A stretch of 64,000 nt of DNA, taken from NCBI GenBank assembly GCA_030015575.1, contig CM057340.1:754485632-754549631 (forward strand), read 5' to 3'. Shown piece after piece: positions 11,820 through 24,849 of this stretch. Each line of letters opens with the position of its first letter. Position 1 is the stretch's first letter. This DNA comes from Agapanthus africanus (taxonomy: Eukaryota; Streptophyta; Magnoliopsida; Asparagales; Amaryllidaceae). The translations under genes were made by a program, and so were the position numbers. Below the pieces are notes generated by a model, which ran no database searches, had not been told where the DNA came from, and worked only from the letters and a program-made list of their open reading frames with translations.

Positions 11820-13858
11820 TTCAAGACGATTATCATAGTCGCGGACTTGTGATTATGATGATTGAGGCAGGACCTATACCGATGAAACAATCTTACTCAA
11901 GATGATAGTATGCTATCTGGTTTGTCTTTATCATCATATACATGTTGATAGAGCCCATAGGATTCTTTCTTGACTGCCAGCATTGTGATGGCGATCACAT
12001 ACGTGGGAGCTGGGGGTCTATAAGCACATACTTAAATGTCCCTAGTCGTGGGAGTATCGAGACCGGGTATCGATACTTCAGTGTAGACTAGTGTATACTG
12101 ATCGAGACCCCGACGAGGGGCGGTGGCCAGGTCTCACAAGCAATTGGTATTAGTTTGTTCACCTAAGATAGTATACAGGTGCTCATTGGGTTATGAGTAC
12201 ACTGGACGGACTCGCCGGGAACCTGCTAGTTGGTATTATACCTATTGTCAGATAGCAGTTTCCAAGTGACATGTGTCCAGGTTAGTCTGTCGACCTGAGA
12301 TCGTCATTTGTCTCGTGTGAGTTCCCACTGTGTTTTGATTACTACCCTACCACGGCTCAAAGGAGTCGTGCAAACAGGTTTTAGTTGGGTACAGTCCCGA
12401 GCCGCATGGAGGCAGTGATCGGATCGTCGGGGATTCGTTTCTCCCGGTATTGGGGGTTGATGTCGCGTTGTGTATGGATGGCCATCACCATAAATCCGTG
12501 GCCATGATGGACGAGAATTATCGATCTAGGATCGATAGTTTCTCAGGTGGTGATGGGTTTCATACCGACACTAAATATCGCGTTGTTGGGGGTCTGATTT
12601 TATCCACCCCCTAGACTCGATATGCGATACTCTTAGACGAACAGACCGGACTGTACGGATATTGTCACTGTCAGGCTCAGTAGGGGTTCAGGATGAGTTT
12701 GCTCGTCGGCTTCCCTTTCGCTCAATACCTGGGTAGCCGTTACGTACAGCTAGTGCCGCTGACGTGCTTGTGGTTAAACCCACTGCCAGCGTATTGACGA
12801 GTCTTTAGAGTCCCACACAGAGGGTTTTCACGGTTCAGACGATATGGTGTACATGAGGTATGTTGATACATACAGATGTCCGATTAAATATGTGCACTTG
12901 CTGCGCAGACTTTAATTGGACGGTTGATAATACTAGCGGCTTAGGATTAAGCCAGTTTATTAAATCAGATTTTGATTTAATAATTTATATATGTATTTGT
13001 ATATACGTATTCTAGTATTATTGTTCACTATTCGTTCTCTCTCTCGGCTATTCGTATTTTGGTACGAATACGCGTATATGTATTTCGGTACATGTACCAG
13101 GAAGTATTTCGTATTTTGTACGGAATAGTTTCTAGAAGAAAATGCCACCTCATTATTGATTTTCCTTTAGAAAATTAATTAGGAAATGAGGTGGAAAATG
13201 TGACAAGGCAAAGGCATGGGCATGAGTCAAGCATAGTGCAAAGTATGGTTGTGAATTTTTTATTTGTAAATTAGAAATGATATTTTTTTTGGAATGAGAG
13301 GGGGAGAGGGGCCGGCCACTATTTCGGGCGGGTGGGGATTCATTTTCATTTCTTTTGCTTCACACTCTCACTCTCATTCACACAAAAGAGTTAGCCATTT
13401 CCTTAGCTCATGCCAAAAAGCTTCATCATCTCTATTCATCTTCTTGAGTTGCTCCATGGAGCACATGGTTGAGAGAAAATCATAGCGACACCCTAGTACA
13501 CCCCCACTCTCCATCGCTAGCGACTTCGGAGCGTCAGTTACCTCGTTCGACGAGGTTGGAGCTTGCGCCGTTTCTCTCGGGTGGATCATCAGAGACGAAG
13601 GAAGACCGGCAACCAAACCACATCAAGGAGCCGCTATGAGCTTGGAATGAAGACCGAAGGACACGGATCAACTCGTTATAACGATTCTAACTCTTAGTTA
13701 GCTCGCTAGTTTAGGGTTTAAGGTCGATCCGTAAATCGGGTAACGGTAGCGCCAGTTTTAGAAATTTTTATTCCGCATTTTGGCCGCGTTTCGACGGTCG
13801 GGGCGCTGCCGGGACTCTTCAGAAGAAACCCCTTCTATTGCTCACTGCTTTCATATGA
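11820..13858 (+). mobile_element. E-family LTR E2, inverted within E1
   Basis: Reads opposite to E1 and E3. The block 12640-12850 is the reverse complement of the E3 block 33580-33760 (GGACTGTACGGA, TGGGTAGCCGTTACGTACAGCTAGT). The block 12300-12400 matches 33905-33990 reversed. The first roughly 110 bases of the LTR appear to be missing near 11875. The right part (13140-13835) is an LTR end with GA-rich leader-like sequence. E1 and E2 together can fold into a long imperfect hairpin. I could not fix the exact termini. Confidence 0.6.
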
Positions 13859-14344
13859 CTCGGGACTGTACCCAACCACCACATGTTTGCACGACTCAGT
13901 AGAACCGTGGTAAGGAGGTAATTAAAGCATAGTGGGAACCATATAAGACGCTATGACGATCTCCGGTCTACAGAATAAGTTGTATAAGTGTCACCAGAGA
14001 ACTTCTATCTGACGATAGGTATGATACCATCTAGGAGTTTTCGGCGAGTCCGTTCGGTGTACTCATTCTCCAATGAGCACATGTATACAATATTTGGTGT
14101 CAAATACCAATGGTTGTGGGATCAACCATCACCCTATATAGGGTCAAGAAACGTACACACTAATCTACTCTGGAATATCGATACCCTGTCTCGATACTCT
14201 CTCGACTAGGAATATTTAAGGATGTGCTTGTGGACTACTCAGGCCCCACTAGTATGATCTACATCATATTCCTAGTAGTCAAGCAAACATCCTAAAGGTT
14301 TTATCAACATGTATCAATGAAATAGTAAACTAGAACAAATATAC

Positions 14345-14455
14345 ATGTTAAGATAAAGAGTAACCAGATAGCATACTATCATGTTGAGCAAGAATATAAA
14401 TATATATATATATATATAAAAGAGTAACCAGATAGCATATTATCATGTTGAGCAA

Positions 14456-14503
<48 letters not shown>
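14345..14503. repeat. Tandem duplication with (TA)n tracts in E1
   Basis: The segment AGAGTAACCAGATAGCAT through GTTGAGCAAGAATATA occurs twice (about 14347-14397 and 14421-14461), each copy followed by a TA run (14399-14418 and 14459-14503). Slippage or unequal exchange between the TA tracts is the simple explanation. Confidence 0.85.
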
Positions 14504-14505
<2 letters not shown>

Positions 14506-14551
14506 ACTATAATTTACAATAATGGCCTCTAGGGCATACATATCACTAACA

Positions 14552-15860
14552 AAATCATCCAACGATGTTAAGCACTGAGTCATCCGAGTGTCACGTGAGC
14601 CGCTAAGTTTATGCCGTTCACGTGCCTATCACGTGGCCCGCTGAACTTATGGCGCTCACGTGCCTATTATGTGCATCACTCACGTGCCTATTATGTGGCC
14701 CACTGAGCTTATGGCGCTCACATGCCTATCACATGGCCGCTCACGTGTTTAACACGTATGACACTGCCTCATATTTGGCAGATATTGAACTCTGTTTTAA
14801 AAGAGTTAATTCTTTTGAGAATTATAATCTCTCTTCTGTTCATCGAAGTCATCATCTTTTGAGATTTAATCTCTTCTTTATCCATCAAAGTCGTCAGATA
14901 GTAAGATCTTTAAGATCTGGGCTATATAGAATCTTAGTTCTTAATATGTTTTTTTAAAAAACTAAGTTTCTAAAGGTAAAAATTATATCGTTTTCCTTTC
15001 TTTTTCCCTTTTTTTCTTCTCTTTTTCTTTTTATAATGGTGGGCATAACATCAAGATCTATCTATGAGAATTTAATTCTCATTCGTTTATAAGAGACTTT
15101 TCTTATGGATCTCAGATCCACAGAAAGAACAAAGTTCTTATAGAGGGCTAAGCCATTTTCTTTTTCTTTTTTTTATAGGAGATAGGGAAAAGGAGATATA
15201 TTTCTCCATTATTTACCTAGGGTTTTGAGATATTGAAGATGATCTTCTTTCTGCAAAGAATTCAATTCTCGATTGTAAGGCAAAAGCTTATAGGGGATCG
15301 TGTATATCTGAGATTTAATCTCTCATGCTCTTTATATAGGATATAAGAGGGACCATTTAGTTTGAGAGAATCCCATATTTAAGAGATCTCGATTGATTTC
15401 ATAATCAAGTGGTGATTTTTACTCAGCGTTGGATCTTTAATCCAAGACTCTCTGTTTAACAGAGTATATTTTTTTTGTTCTTTTAATGAAATTGGGAGAA
15501 TATTTTCCATATATAGAATTTAATTCTATCTCATGATTTGTGCAGTGATTTTTAATCACCATTAGATTTTTAATCCAAGGGTTCCCTGTTTAACGGTGTA
15601 AATCTCTCTCATTTTAGAAAGATTAAGGAAATATTTTTCCGCATAGAATTTAATTCTATCTTAAGCTGATTCACTTCAAATATTGGCAGTGGCTCTCACG
15701 TGCATTGCATGTGAGGCACTGCCATATTATATGGCCTTATCGCTCACGTGCCTTGCACATGGGTGCTGCCATACTATATGATCTTAGCGCTCACGTGCCT
15801 TGCTCGCGGACGTTGCTCACGTGCTTTGCACATGATGCGCTACTATATTTTTTAAAAGAG
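14552..15860 (+). mobile_element. Tat-type LTR C2, second part, with hairpin array
   Basis: Shows the same layout as 39960-41220 of element C. First comes a block of repeated short palindromic words (here GCTCACGTGCC, there AGCGCTnnnGCGCTT), then about 900 bases of tiny hairpins, then a second palindromic block (15690-15845, CACGTGC...TTGCACATG). Hairpin examples are GAGATTTAATCTC, GGATCTTTAATCC, TAGAATTTAATTCTA and GTGATTTTTAATCAC. There is no coding frame. Confidence 0.65.
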
Positions 15861-16100
15861 GGAACAACCATCCAAACCAAATTTTCAAGATAAACTCAAA
15901 AACCGATTCCCGCAACAAAAACTGCAATAGACATCTTGAGCGGCTCAGAACTTGCTGAGTTCTCTGTCTCCATGAGACGGCTCAACCTTTCATTTAAGAG
16001 TACCTCGAATCATCTTTATTCTCTGGGTGTATGAGACGGCTCATGACAAGTATAAGTCGGCTCAACCTTATGCAGTCTCGATATACAAGACGCCTTTACA
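15861..16100 (-). mobile_element. Probable 3' LTR fragment of the copia element
   Basis: On the minus strand it starts TGTAAAGGCGTC directly after the purine-rich CCAAGGTGGAGATTAT, the usual tract-to-LTR junction of Tnt1-like copia elements. The far end is unclear, so the border at 15861 is approximate. The words GAGCCGTCTCAT and GAGACGGCTCA recur inside it. Confidence 0.5.
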
Positions 16101-18226
16101 ATAATCTCCACCTTGGCTTATATATCCCTATAACCACCTTGAAAATTTGTAGCCCTCATATTTTTTCCTGTAGGATTGCCTTAGTTCTCTCCGTTTCCCC
16201 TACCGGCACAGCTCTAAATCTTGAAATCGCGAACTGTCACAATTTTTGCTCAGAACTGTGAAATTGATTCTGTTGTAATTTTTCACCAGAATTGCGAAAC
16301 TGGTCTGACCCTCCTACCGAGGTCGTGAGCCTTCCTCAAATTTGAGTATCTTAATAGAAGCCAAGGCTGTCTTGAAATTCTCCGTAGGAATAATCTTCCT
16401 CAGCATGTCCGCCGGATTCACCTTAGTATCGATTTTAATCAAATTGATCTCCTTCTTGGCTCACTCCCTTATCTTTTGATACCACACGTCGACGTGCTTA
16501 GTTTGACTGTAGTATATCTGATTCTTCGCCAAGTGAATGGCATTTTGACTATCATAAAATAAAGGAACCGATCCCTTATCGAATCCGAACTCGCCAACTA
16601 AATTCTTTAGCCACAAGACTTCCTTAGATGCTTCTATTGCTGCCATATATTCTGCCTCCGTCGTTGATAGCGCAACGGTATCCTGAAGTGTCGAATTCCA
16701 ACTGATTGGAGATTCTGCAACTGTATATACATAGCCTGTAGTAGATCTTCTCTTGTCCAAGTCACCGGCGTAATCAGCATCTATATATCCCTGCAACTGG
16801 CTTAATTTATCTTCAGACTTGTGAAAGAATAAACCGAGATCTTTACTCCTTCTAAATACCGATGTATCCACTTTATTGCTTCCCAATGGAATTTTCCTGG
16901 ATTTGATATGTACCGGCTAACCAGACTTACCGCATAGGATATGTCTAGATGTATGCAAACCATAGCGTACATCAGCGATCCCACCGCACTCGCATATGGT
17001 ACTCGAGATATCTTTTTCTTCTCCTCCGCTGATTTCGGACACTCAGAGGATAGCTTGAAATGACCAGCGACAGGGGTACTTATCTGTCTTGAGTCCTTCA
17101 TGTTGAATCTCTCCAACCCTTCTCGATATACCTTCTTTGGGGTAGCCAAAACTTTCCAACCTTCATGTCTTAAAAAATCTCCATTGCAAGAATTTTCTTT
17201 GCTTCACCTAAATTCTTCATGTTAAATTCTGCACTCAATGAAGCTTTGAGTACCTTTATTTCCTCCATGTTGTTAGCAGCAATCAACATGTCATAGATAT
17301 ATAGGAGTAGATATATCTACGAGCCATTCCTAAGATGTTTCGAGTACACGCAGCTGTCATGCTCACATCGAAAGTGGTCGGTCTTCTTCCTAAAAGAATC
17401 GAAGCGCTTATACCACTGCCTGGGAGACTTCTTTAACCCATATAGAGACTGCTTGAGTTCACATACATGATTCTCCTTGCCGGCTCCATAAACCCTTCAG
17501 GTTGCTTCATGAAGATTGTCTCTTCCTACTCATCATGTAGAATAGTCGTTTTCACGTCCATTTGCTCCAACTCTAAATTCTGAAGTGCTGCCTTTACCAA
17601 CAAAACTCGAATAGATGTATGCTTGACTGTAGGCGAGAAAATCTCGTTGTAGTTAACCCCCTTCTTTTGAGAAAAATCCTTCGAAACTAATCTTGTTTTA
17701 TATTACACATTTTCCTTTTTCTTGAATACCCACTTACAGCCAATAGCCCCTTTTCCTTTTGGTAGCTCAATCAACTTCCACGTGTCGTTCTTTCCATGTG
17801 ACTCCATCTCCTCTATTATCGCAACAACCCATCGATCCCTATCCTCTTACCCAATTGCCTCCTGATAAGAGCTGGGATCTCCGTTTTCAGTGACTAAAGC
17901 AAATGCAACCATATCTTCAAAACCGTTCCTGACCGGTGTCTTATGTGTACGTGCTAATCTTCTTAACGCCATTGTATGTGGGTCCTGCTGGTGTTGGTTC
18001 TCTCTGTCTTTCTCCATATTCTGCCCGTCTACTTCTGCATCAATATGCTAAAATTGTACTTCAGTGTCCATATCTTTATGAGCGCCAGAAAACCCACCTC
18101 CACTGGATCATTGTCACCAGATACTCTACCTACCGCCTTATTGTCTTCATTCACACCTATCAACATGGATTCCTCATCGAAGATCACATCTTGGCTAGTG
18201 AAAACCCTTCTATTTTCTAGATCCCA
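16101..18226 (-). pseudogene. Ty1/copia pol remnant (reverse transcriptase and RNase H)
   Basis: Read on the minus strand from 18226. A DVIFDEESML linker is followed by the start of the reverse transcriptase (SSYQEAIG, RDRWVVAIIEEMESHGKNDT, LPKGKGAIGCKWVFKK), then LYGLKKSPRQWYKRFD and a damaged YIYDMLIA active-site block. After that come VPYASAVGSLMYAM and the RNase H ([38 protein letters not shown]) ending near 16461. These blocks are typical of Tork/Tnt1-like copia elements. Many stops and a frameshift near 16840 kill it. The N-terminal part is missing because LTR G entered at 18227. The stretch 16101-16460 is 3' non-coding sequence ending in the purine tract. Confidence 0.88.
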
Positions 18227-20355
18227 TGTTATGCCCCGCTTCCTAGTAGACGGAAACGGTGACGTGGCAAGCTCGCAACGTATTTACTATGAGAATACGT
18301 TAAGCGTAATTAAGGAATATAACAATATGCAAGAAAGACAAAAGTAATAAAATGAAACAGCAAATTTATTTACATTCAGATTTACATACAACTGTTTGTA
18401 ATAAAAAGATACAATGATAAAGCAAATGTCTAAACAATGGCATACTGGAAGTAAATACAAGCAGGAGCTAATAGTCAAGCTAAGTAGCGAACTGGTCCAA
18501 GTCCTCCAGGCTCGGCTCTATACCCTCAAAGTCCGGTCTTCCTGACGAATATTCCAAAGAAAAGAAATATAGAGGAATATGGTCAACGAACTAGCACTCG
18601 GTAAGTCCCCGAAAGAAATAAAGAAGATGACTGAATGGTATATAAAGTGGATAGAAACCAAGTAATATGTCACGCCCCGCTTCCCAGAGTACGCAAGATT
18701 GGGCACGTGACATAGCCAACCATGCTACCTGTGGGTAGGAAGTATCCATCCACAGTCACATTACGGCTGTAGAGATATCAAGAACAAGATAAATAAACTA
18801 TCTAACACATGTCCAAATCCAGAATAACAAGAGTCAAAATAAATAAGTGCGGAAGCAAATGATCCAATACAATAAATAGAAAAGTACGTCCCATAATGCG
18901 GGCTCACATCTGGAAATAAAATGAAATAAATAAACTAATCACTACAGGTTTCACAAATCAGCCTGCTGGCTGAAGTACTCCTGCTCAGTCGGCGACAGTG
19001 GTAAAGAATCTGGGCCATGCAAAACCCAGACGTCAGCGCGTCATGTCAACCAATAATATAATATGAACATGGTAATAAGCAATGCAGAAAATAAACATGA
19101 ATAAAGCAATAATATGAAACAACAGTGCAGGTTAGTGTGCAGTGGGTAACTAAACTGTTCTATCAGGTTTCTATTCTAAATTCTTTGAAATCAATTGATG
19201 ACTCGTCGATGTAACTCAATAGTATCCCGTGCATGCCCGGGACCACGGTCAAGACCCTCGGGGCTGAATCCGAGACGTGCCGCTAGGCAGTAATAGGTAG
19301 CAGGATGGGCGAGTGATGTCAGCATCATCACTCCGGGGCTGGCCGAGCCCGTAAGACTGATCAGAACAGGTATCGAACTGTTGAGTTACAAGTCGGTTTC
19401 ACCTTTGATTTCCCCATACCCCCAAGTTATGTATGTCAGGTCAGGTATTCAGTAATCAAGAACTAATGCCAACACAGGATCAGGTAAAAGCAGGTTTGTC
19501 TGGATAGACAACAGGAATGGTCCATGAGGACCCCAAGTCAGGTTTGTTGGCATTAGGCATGAGATCAGGTAACAGGTCAGGTCATGGTACAACAGGTTGA
19601 GTTGGTAGTAAAGGGTACCATGTCCGGTGCATCGGTATGTATATATGTCATGTGTATCAAGGTCGGGTCAATATGTAACGCAATCGAGGGTGTGCTCATA
19701 ACAGGTATATAATCGAATAAGGAATAACAGCAGGAAATAAAGTAAACAACAATAACAGTTCATTTAATCACAATGGTGCATTAATATGGTGCAGTTGTAT
19801 TATCATATTAACAGGTTCGAGCACCCTTGGGGTGCAATAATCACAAGGTAGTGCAATATCAATATCAGAAAGTAATGAAGCTACATGTGTACGGCTATCG
19901 TCCCTTAAATAGCAAAATGATTAACTGGTAATTTTGTTATTAGGGTTACAGTGGCAAAATACGGTTTAGGTTAACTGTATCATGAATAAATCATATTTCA
20001 TCCAAATGAGAAAAGTAACTACACTAGTTAATCTTTGCAAGTTTTATGAGTCAAGCACACTTAATTGGTGTAGCATAGCATGTGGCAAGTAATACTTGCC
20101 TCGACGGTTTCGCAAACCGGAAAACACGAACGTAACGTCGGCGGAAAACACGCGACGGATGCACGGGTCACGGATCGAGTCCAAACAACGAACAGCGGGA
20201 CCACGCAGACCGGAGCAACTTGCTGGAATGTCGGGTCATGTCATCGGCACGGCCGGAGTCCGGCGAAATGTCAAAACAGCGACGATGGTTAGCAAACTAC
20301 GCACGGACAAAACGCGACCAGCGAAGGGAAAAGGGAAGGGAAGAGGTCATGAGAA

Positions 20356-20361
20356 ACTTAC
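20356..20361 (-). promoter_or_regulatory. 5' splice site in LTR A2
   Basis: GTAAGT after TCTCA on the minus strand, downstream of the CTATATAT box near 20914 and its GC-rich leader. Confidence 0.45.
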
Positions 20362-20925
20362 TGAGATATCAAGGATGGCAACCGCGATGGGTTCGACGGC
20401 AATGGGCTCCGGCGGTGAACAGTGAACGCGGCAGAAGGCTGGAAGTTGCTGGATCAGATGGTGTTGCGATGAGGGGAGGTAATGGCCTGGTTTGGGTTGC
20501 AGGGGAAGAGGAGGTGGTCGGCGGTGGCGCAGGCGACGACGACGAGGGTCGACGGCGGCTTTTCCGGCGACTGGAGAAGGTGCTTGGGTTCGCGGTCCGG
20601 GTCTGTTGCAGCGCCGGCGAGGGAAGGAGGAGGAAGGTGGAAAGGTCGGGACGAGGGCGAAGGGGAGATGCTGGCGTCGTCGGCGACGAGATGCGGCGGC
20701 GACGGCGAGCACGGCGACGGTGCGGGTGGCTCTGGTGTTGGGTTGCAGGCGCTGGAAGGAGGGAGAAGGGAGGAAGGAGGGGTAGCGGCTGCGACGAGGG
20801 TGATGGTGGTGGTGGCGTCGGCGACGGGGACACGGCTGGCTAGGGTTACGACGAGGCTATGGTTGGGTTCGCGTGGGTTCGGTAGGGTTTCTCGCGAAGT
20901 CGTAGGAAGAAAATATATAGGGATA

Positions 20926-21011
20926 GAGAGAGAGAGAGATTATAGGAAGAGAGAGAGAGAGGTACAGAAGGAGAGAGGAGAGATAGAGAGACGGAGAGAG
21001 AGAGAGAGAGG
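20926..21011. repeat. (GA)n-rich tract
   Basis: Repeated GAGAGA runs just upstream (on the minus strand) of the presumed A2 promoter. CT/GA tracts are common in plant core promoters. Confidence 0.85.
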
Positions 21012-24000
21012 GTTAAAGGTGGGGCCCACGAGGGATTAAGTCCCTCGTGATTGGCCAGGGATAAATTGGAAAAGATTTAAAAGGTTTAAATTTGTTAATT
21101 AAGTAACAGTTTAGAGATTTTAATATATTTATTATGGTTTTAGTATATTTTATTAAATGGGGATTTTGGCGCTAAATGAAACATTTCCAAATCGCGCCCG
21201 GGTTGCGCCCAAATATTTGAAATTCAAATAATAGGATTTTAAGCGAGTTCCGAATTTTAAAATGAGATGTCTTATGATTAAAATGCATGCCCCCAAGTCG
21301 GACACTTGCACGCGCGCATAGCCGTCCAAACTCACCCGTTTCACCGAACGGGATGAAAACTCAACGCACGGACGCTATCACGCGGCTAGGGGTGACGAGT
21401 AGGCCAATGTGGATATTTTTAATTTCATTTTAGGTGCCAAAATTTGTTATATGCAAAAATGACTTAGCCGGTTAAAATTTCACAGTGAGACCCAAACAGG
21501 CAAAATAAATGAAATGAGCAATGTCAAACACTCAACCAGTAATAGAAATAGTATTATTGGGCTCGGGTGTTACATAATGTGAACAAGTAAGATAATATAT
21601 AAGAGTATTTATGCATGTTTATTTACATGTATAAGATTGTTATTCTAATGTGGTTGTTTCTACTTTGATAAAGAAGGTATTCATGTATACGAGAAGAGTC
21701 TATCTTATCCCGGGGACTATGGTAACATGTAATACAAGGCCCCGTCATAACCCACGGGACAAGACACATGAATTCATGTAGGTGTCTTTTAAGTGAGCTC
21801 TCGTGTCACGATATACGTTACGTACCAATCTACCCCTTTATCCTCGCATATTGTAGTGTATAGTTCAAGTTTACAGGGCTTGGCCGAATACATTAATATA
21901 AAAATTGATGTGCAAGTTCATGTTCAAGTTATAATCATGTATTCAGATATTCATGTCAAGTTCATGTGTCACGCCTCGCTTCCCGGTATACGGATAAGGA
22001 GACATGACTAGGCCCGCGGTGTATTTACTCAGAAGTAAATACGTTAAGCGTAAATAAGCAATATAATATAAATGTACACAAGAAAGACATGAGATGTAAA
22101 TGAACAGCAACTTTTTATTTATTAAATATTCTTTAAAATACAACTGAAAAGTAAATACAATGTGGAAAGCAATGCCTAAACAATGACATGAACTGAAAGT
22201 AAAAATATATATAAGTGACTAGAGCTCCGGGTCCTCTATAAACTGCTCCAAGTCTTCTGAACTGGGCTCGATCTCTAAAGAGTCGGGTCATCCTGATAGC
22301 ATTCCAAAGAAAGAATAGAAAAGGAATGTTATCAGCGAACAATCGCTCGGTAAGTCCCAAAGAGAGATAGAAATAGACTGAACAGGTAAATAGAATATAT
22401 TTGGTATAATGCATGTTTATTATGTTAATGATATTGTTTGTAACTTTGTAAAGAATATGCCAATATATACGAGAGGAGTCCAACTATTCCGTAGACTATG
22501 GTATACGGAGCACAAGGACCCGTCAAGCCACATGACAACAGCAACGGATATTCAGGTTAGGTGTATTAAAGTGACCATCATCATGCAACTTTTAACACAT
22601 TCCGTACTAATCTACCCATTTAATAACCCCGTAATGTTTATTGTATTATTTATAGTTGAAAGACTTGCCGAAACCATGATATCAATTATTCATATAAACG
22701 GATAAGGATGTAAACAGATAGTCATGTGATCAAGTCTATGTATATTCATGGTTCGGTCAGTTCAAGTCATGTTGACATTGTATAGTATTCTGATATTCAT
22801 GTTTCAATTTCCAGTATATAAGGATTCATGTTGAATTGGAGTTATATTTGAATTGTATTCATGTAAGGATTGTATTCAATTTAGACTGAGACTCTGTCTG
22901 AGTCAGACACTTAAACAGAATTTGATTCCTGAATTAGGTTTTGGAGTTATCGGTAACTGCTGCATATGGACGGCAGGATTTGTGACTTTTTCCAGGCCAA
23001 TTACCATTGATAACCCCGTTTTAATTTCCTACCTTAAATAGGCAAGCACCCACTTTCTCCGGCTCCCTGAGGCTCAAGAGAATTGGTCTCACTTAGACCT
23101 ATATTTACTAGGGTCCTTATTGTAAATTAATAAACTTGATGGGGTTTTATGAAAAATAGTTTTGATAAACTTTCAAAATAAACCTCAAGCATTTATTTAT
23201 CATATTTAGAGTTTTCATGAATGTAATTTTTATATGATAGTATCCTAATGATTATAAACCTAGATTGAATAGTATATGGTGTTTTAGTGTAACTTGGAAT
23301 TGTATGGATTTGTGATGGTATATTCATGAAATTTGTGATTCTTGTGTTTAGAAAACATGGAATTTATTATAAATATAAAATAGATATTTTGATAATATTT
23401 ATATATATATATATATATAATTATTAAAAATAGAATTTATTTATTAAATAGAAAATCACATCATTCTTAAAAATTGTATTAAAAATTCCATCGAGATTGG
23501 ATGCTCCGTGAGGAGGTCTGCATCTCGCTCTACCAGCCCCGAGAATGTGCGATAACCCGCACCATCCAAATCGGGTTCCCCAAAATAGGTTGTAGAGGTT
23601 TAATTACAAGTAATTTAATTAAAACAATTTAAAGAATACGGTTTTTAATAGTTTATGGCATTTTAATGTAAAATTGTATTGGCCATAAAAATATGGTTTT
23701 CAAGCAATCTTGTTATGTCATGATAAGTGTTGTGAGAGGTAGGTCATTATCTCGTGAGGTTTTTCTAAAGGTAATATAAGCAATTATGATAAAAGAATAT
23801 CGTAGGTAAACTTTGTGGTATTTAACTGTAAAAGTGTAATACAAGTTGCATAGCATGGTATTTTAAATTGAAATTTGTTCTCAATATTGGTTTATGGCTG
23901 CTAAACAATATATAAACAAATGGTTGATTTGTTATTAAGAAAAGTTGGGTCTTTTAACAAATTTAGAATCGGATATCGGATTAACTCCACTTCCTACGAG

Positions 24001-24048
24001 CTTTGAAAAGATAACTTTTTAGAGTAGGAAGAGAAAGGAGGAGAGGGA

Positions 24049-24054
24049 ACTTAC
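24049..24054 (-). promoter_or_regulatory. Conserved 5' splice site in 3' LTR of B
   Basis: GTAAGT after CATCCA, about 190 bases downstream of the TATA box. The same hexamer occurs at the same place in the 5' LTR, F, A2 and G. Confidence 0.5.
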
Positions 24055-24246
24055 TGGATGAAGAGAGAGGAGGAGGTATAGGATCAATTTGATGGCTTTG
24101 TGGAGTCGCGGTGTCGCCGGAATTGTCTCGAATTGTCGTCGGAACTTGACCTTGGGCTAACTCCACTAATACACATCTTTAACTTGGAAAAAATTTGAGA
24201 GTTTTGATAATGGATTTCAGAATAGAGAGGGCTAGGGTGTGATGTT

Positions 24247-24256
24247 GTATTTATAG
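24247..24256 (-). promoter_or_regulatory. TATA box, 3' LTR of B
   Basis: The minus strand reads CTATAAATAC about 570 bases into the LTR. It is conserved in the 5' LTR and in LTR F. Confidence 0.6.
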
Positions 24257-24628
24257 GAGAAATTAAGGTTTTGAGGATTGAAGAATGGAACTAAAATGCA
24301 TTAAAATTTTGGATTAATGGCTCATTTTAATTCTTTGTTTAATTTCAGAAAAAACAAACAATACTAGGGTTAAGAGGGGATGCCAAAAGACCAGGGTTAA
24401 AATTTTTGAAGCATTCCCAACGGGGAAAACCGGCGGCACCTGCCCAAATCCCATCTTCCCCGGTCGTTTGGTGGGGTTGGGTTCTTGGATTAGTGCCACG
24501 TGTTGGTGTCTGCTCATATAACATTTCCCACATATTTTATTTCTGAGACTTTTCATTTTTACGTGTATTGCACGTGTAAACTTTTAGTCTTCCAAAAAGT
24601 TTAAAAGAAAAATCATTAAAAATAATAT

Positions 24629-24701
24629 GTGGCTGATGGGATTCGAACACAGGGGCTATGTCACGGCAGTGCAAACCTTTACCAATTAGCTACAAGTTGC
24701 T
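24629..24701 (-). other. tRNA-like block in 3' LTR of B
   Basis: The minus strand carries an A-box-like TAGCTAATTGGTAAAGG and, 44 bases on, a B-box-like GTTCGAATCCC, the spacing found in tRNA genes. It lies in U3, in the same orientation as the element. It is probably tRNA- or SINE-derived rather than a working tRNA. Confidence 0.5.
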
Positions 24702-24815
24702 TTCTTGCTGTTCTTTAACAAATTAAATACTTATAGCATACTCAGGGTTGCAAATACTCCATTTAGTACTTTAATTTTAAATAAATTTCTATATATTAAA
24801 AACAGAGTCGTTACA

Positions 24816-24830
24816 TTCTACCCTCCTTAC
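24816..24830 (-). other. Polypurine tract of element B
   Basis: The minus strand reads GTAAGGAGGGTAGAA directly before the 3' LTR, preceded by TCGAGGACGAAATTTTT, the usual Tekay junction. Confidence 0.85.
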
Positions 24831-24849
24831 AAAAATTTCGTCCTCGACA

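Larger units (their letters stand above)
10527..14551 (-). mobile_element. E-family solo LTR E1 (split by E2)
   Basis: The right end on the minus strand reads TGTTAGTGATATG and ATGCCCTAGAGGCC, close to the terminus of E3. The parts 11385-11819 and 13859-14551 align with consecutive blocks of E3 (33580-34546). Removing 11820-13858 leaves about 1986 bases against 1892 in E3. The left end is set at TGTAGAGG (10527) from length and the TG rule. Flanking bases AAAAA and AAATC match only partly, so that border is uncertain. Confidence 0.65.
18668..21574 (-). mobile_element. Solo LTR A2, inserted in G
   Basis: Runs from TGTCACGCCCCGCTTCCC to GGGTGTTACA, 2907 bases, flanked by TAATA and TAATG (four of five bases match). 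G resumes directly on both sides. On the minus strand a CTATATAT box near 20914 is followed by a GC-rich leader (20369-20833, Pro/Ser/Arg-rich if translated) and a GTAAGT donor at 20361-20356. The GC-rich leader produces several long overlapping frames on both strands that I do not regard as genes. A1 (1-1069) is an inverted relative. Confidence 0.85.
21967..24815 (-). mobile_element. 3' LTR of element B
   Basis: 2849 bases, minus strand TGTAACGACTCTG...GGCGTGACA. It contains a TATA box (24247-24256), a GTAAGT donor (24054-24049), a tRNA-like block (24629-24701) and a short (TA)n tract near 23400. Confidence 0.95.

Noticed and set aside
13294-13616. Short frames on both strands near 13300-13600
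   Set aside because: They lie in the LTR leader of E2 with no homology or splice support.
20220-21039. Several overlapping frames of 97-207 codons on both strands
   Set aside because: All lie in the GC-rich leader of LTR A2 and are Gly/Arg- or Pro/Ser-rich; composition explains them.
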